NCBI GenBank assembly: GCA_051252515.1
Contig: JBPOFS010000001.1
Span: 765,940-829,939 of the forward strand
Length of the DNA: 64,000 bases
DNA from: UBA5078 sp051252515
GTDB lineage: Bacteria; Pseudomonadota; Gammaproteobacteria; Pseudomonadales; Pseudohongiellaceae
Direction: 5' to 3'
Within the stretch, counting starts at the first letter, position 1. Every line of letters starts with the position of its first letter. Shown here piece after piece: positions 62,269 to 64,000 of this stretch. The notes below the pieces were generated by a model. The model was not told the origin of the DNA. It searched no databases and saw only the letters and a list, made by a program, of their open reading frames with translations. Position numbers and translations under genes: made by a program.

Positions 62269-62984
62269 TACGCGTCAGAGGCGCTGGAGGTATTCTGAGG
62301 ATTCCAGCGATAACCCATTCCGTATACGGTTTCTATACAATCAAAACTTTCATCGACCATCATGAATTTTTTACGAATGCGTTTTACATGGGATGTGATC
62401 GTACTTCCATCTACGAAAATTTTAGATTCCTGCATGAGGACTTGACGGCTTTTGACGTGCCCCGGAAACTTGACCAGCGCATGCACCATCCAAAACTCTG
62501 TGACGGTCAAAGGCACAGGAATACCATCCCATTGAATGGTGAGACGGCCTATATCGAGGACCAGCTTGTCGCGTTGCAGGAGGTTTTCTGGAGAGGTCGG
62601 TTGGTCGAGGACATCTAAGCGTCTAAATAGCGCGGCAATACGTGCCGAGAGATGCGGCAAGCTAATGTCCTTGGTCAGGTAGTCATCGGCGCCCATGCGC
62701 AGACCACTCACTGTATCGAAGTCGTTATCGCGCGCGGTCAGGAAAATGATTGGCAAGGTATCTGACATCGAACGCAAAGCCTGGCAGAGCGTAAAACCAC
62801 CGTCAATTTCGTTCTCTAAGCCAATATCGATAATGGCAAGATTAGGCAGGCGAAGATCAAAAGAGCGCATGGCATCTTTTCGATTAGCGAATGTTTGCAC
62901 CTCATAACCCTGTTTACGCAATACATCCGCGTAATTTTCTCGGATTGCCGCTTCATCCTCTACGATCGCAATTCTTTTCGCCAT
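62268..62984 (-). CDS. Pds-type OmpR-family response regulator
   Basis: A 238-residue regulator: receiver (about 1-125) with IAIVEDEAAIREN, phosphoacceptor Asp in LAIIDIGLENEIDGG and Lys in DYLTKDISL, plus a winged helix (about 145-235) with SRQVLMQESKIFVDGSTITSHVKRIRKKF and IETVYGMGYRW. The start at ATG 62984 fits the family; GTG 62996 would add four residues. It overlaps the kinase start by one base. The family is that of the marine sortase-linked regulators. Confidence 0.87.
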   Translation of the reverse strand: MAKRIAIVEDEAAIRENYADVLRKQGYEVQTFANRKDAMRSFDLRLPNLAIIDIGLENEIDGGFTLCQALRSMSDTLPIIFLTARDNDFDTVSGLRMGADDYLTKDISLPHLSARIAALFRRLDVLDQPTSPENLLQRDKLVLDIGRLTIQWDGIPVPLTVTEFWMVHALVKFPGHVKSRQVLMQESKIFVDGSTITSHVKRIRKKFMMVDESFDCIETVYGMGYRWNPQNTSSASDA

Positions 62985-63337
62985 AACTGTTCGCACTCAT
63001 TGTTTGGGTTGCCGCATCGGCCTTAGATTCTTGCCAGCCCGCAAGCGCCAAGTCTCCGGAACTATACAGTATTTGTGTTAAAAACGTGAAGACCGACCAT
63101 GGCCCGCACTAAACCTAAGGGGCTTGCCTTTTTTTTGCCATATTCGGTCAGCATCTAGCCCTAATTAATGCCCTACAGCGTAATAAAGACGGTGTTTAAT
63201 CATATAGGGTAAACCGTTCTTATTGAGCAACAGTTCCTAACGGATGAATCGGGGCTTTTGCAAGACACGGCACACTAAAACAATAAAGCATAGCGAAGAA
63301 CCAATCCTCTTCGGATTTTGTCAGCGGAGCCTATATT
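62985..63337. other. 353-base intergenic region between regulator and GST genes
   Basis: Holds the divergent promoters of the Pds-type regulator and the GST gene, plus an eight-T stretch at 63128-63135 without a stem. A 39-codon frame starting at 63244 overlaps the GST start and has no coding signature. No RNA gene or repeat was recognised. Confidence 0.6.
63061..63090 (-). promoter_or_regulatory. Putative sigma-70 promoter of the Pds-type regulator/kinase operon
   Basis: On the minus strand, TTCACG (63085-63090), an 18-base spacer and TATAGT (63061-63066, five of six consensus). The predicted leader to ATG 62984 is about 70 bases. Confidence 0.45.
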
Positions 63338-63997
63338 ATGAGTCATGCCAAATTAGTCATCGGCAATAAGAATTATTCTTCTTGGTCTATGCGCCCTTGG
63401 TTGCTACTTAAAGCATTTGATATTCCTTTCGAGGAGATCAATATCGCGCTCTATCAAGATAATACAGCGGAGAAACTAGGCCCTTACTCTCCGTCACTGA
63501 AAGTCCCTGCATTGCTACACAACGAAACTACGGTTTGGGATTCGCTAGCGCTTTGCGAGTATATTTCAGAGCAATTACTCGACGGTAAAGGCTGGCCTGC
63601 AAATCCAAAGAAACGCGCTAGTGCGCGCTCTGTCAGTGCTGAGATGCATGCAGAGTTCCCCTATCTCAAAAAAGACTGGCCTATGAACTGTAAGGCTTCT
63701 GTAGCGTTATTTGTGTCTGAGAAAATCGAAGATGAGATCGCGCGCATTGACGCAATTTGGAGCTGCTGCCGCCGCAAGCATGGAATTGACGGCCGCTATT
63801 TATTCGGCAAGTTCTCAATAGCAGATTGCATGTTTGCACCTATCGCCATCTGTTTTCAGTCTTATGGCGCCAAGTTAAGCCAGGAAGCTCAAGCGTACGC
63901 CAACACATTGCTTGCTCACCCTAATGTGCAGGAGTGGATCCAGCAAGGGCGTGAAGAAGAAGAATCAATGTCTATGAGCAATGTCAGCAGTATGTAA
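63338..63997 (+). CDS. Glutathione S-transferase family protein
   Basis: A 219-residue GST: thioredoxin-fold domain (about 1-80; KLVIGNKNYSSWSMRPWLLLKAF with the catalytic-type Ser/Tyr region, SPSLKVPALLHNETTVWDSLALCEYI as the glutathione-binding cis-Pro and Asp-Ser) and an all-helical C-terminal domain (about 90-205; YLFGKFSIADCMFAPI N-cap box). CGGAG lies about nine bases upstream of ATG 63338. The subclass resembles the 'YfcF/maleylacetoacetate isomerase-like' group; the substrate is unknown. Confidence 0.9.
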   Translation: MSHAKLVIGNKNYSSWSMRPWLLLKAFDIPFEEINIALYQDNTAEKLGPYSPSLKVPALLHNETTVWDSLALCEYISEQLLDGKGWPANPKKRASARSVSAEMHAEFPYLKKDWPMNCKASVALFVSEKIEDEIARIDAIWSCCRRKHGIDGRYLFGKFSIADCMFAPIAICFQSYGAKLSQEAQAYANTLLAHPNVQEWIQQGREEEESMSMSNVSSM

Positions 63998-64000
63998 AAC

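Noticed and set aside
63115..63140. Eight-T stretch as a terminator
   Set aside because: There is no stem of useful length before it and no gene ends there.
63244..63360. 39-codon open frame before the GST gene
   Set aside because: Overlaps the GST start, no family resemblance, no binding site.

Overview
This 64 kb window reads as a chromosomal segment of a gammaproteobacterium, probably a marine member of the Cellvibrionales/Pseudomonadales side. The evidence is gene order: gshB-tonB-like-yqgE-ruvX with pilT, yggS and a divergent pilG/pilH beside it; lptM-lysA-dapF-DUF484; and nudF-DUF1249-cpdA-yqiA-parE-parC are all conserved neighbourhoods of that class, and the first closely matches Pseudomonas. 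The species cannot be fixed from sequence alone. No rRNA, tRNA, CRISPR array, transposase or prophage gene was seen.

Layout. 1-2137: organoarsenical export pair (GAPDH, cut by the window edge, plus ArsJ). 2160-7033: minus-strand small genes (acetyltransferase, membrane proteins, DUF2007 zinc-finger protein, VOC protein, Spy-like periplasmic protein) and the ABC-F ATPase YheS. 7270-9374: OmpR-type two-component pair. 9424-13098: Gld-type ABC exporter. 13357-16349: lptM, lysA, dapF, DUF484. 16360-23872: glycan genes (PIG-L deacetylase, a giant multidomain glycosyltransferase that seems to start at a non-AUG codon, two rhamnosyltransferase-like enzymes, a membrane protein). 23943-27270: a reduced Pil-Chp chemosensory locus. 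27404-32228: gshB, tonB-like, yqgE, ruvX, pilT, yggS. 32831-36364: FimX-like protein and a degenerate nucleotide cyclase. 36441-43089: two response-regulator/histidine-kinase pairs, each arranged tail to tail with overlapping 3' ends, plus a small membrane protein and a GNAT enzyme. 43382-47002: periplasmic-binding-protein/GGDEF/EAL fusion. 47125-54314: parC, parE, yqiA, cpdA, DUF1249, nudF, ppiC. 54431-59348: ChrR/ECF-sigma pair and a divergent operon with cyclopropane fatty acid synthase. 59503-63997: DUF2889, a Pds-type kinase/regulator pair, glutathione S-transferase.

The theme from 24 to 47 kb is signalling, much of it by proteins that have lost catalytic residues. The ChpA homologue has lost its phospho-histidine (Asn562), its N-box asparagine (Val770) and its ATP lid; the PilH homologue has lost its phosphoacceptor aspartate (Ser56); pilI, pilJ and pilK are missing; FimX has degenerate GGDEF and EAL motifs; and the adjacent cyclase lacks key metal and transition-state residues. 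PilG and PilT look intact. I read this as a type IV pilus control circuit turned into protein-protein or ligand-binding signalling, next to an uncharacterised CqsS/LqsS-like phosphorelay.

The clearest regulatory signal is at 55863-55969: two divergent promoter-like elements with the same TGATCT-N18-TA architecture, one before the ECF sigma gene and one before the lipid-modification operon. This suggests an autoregulated RpoE-ChrR-type (singlet oxygen) stress regulon.
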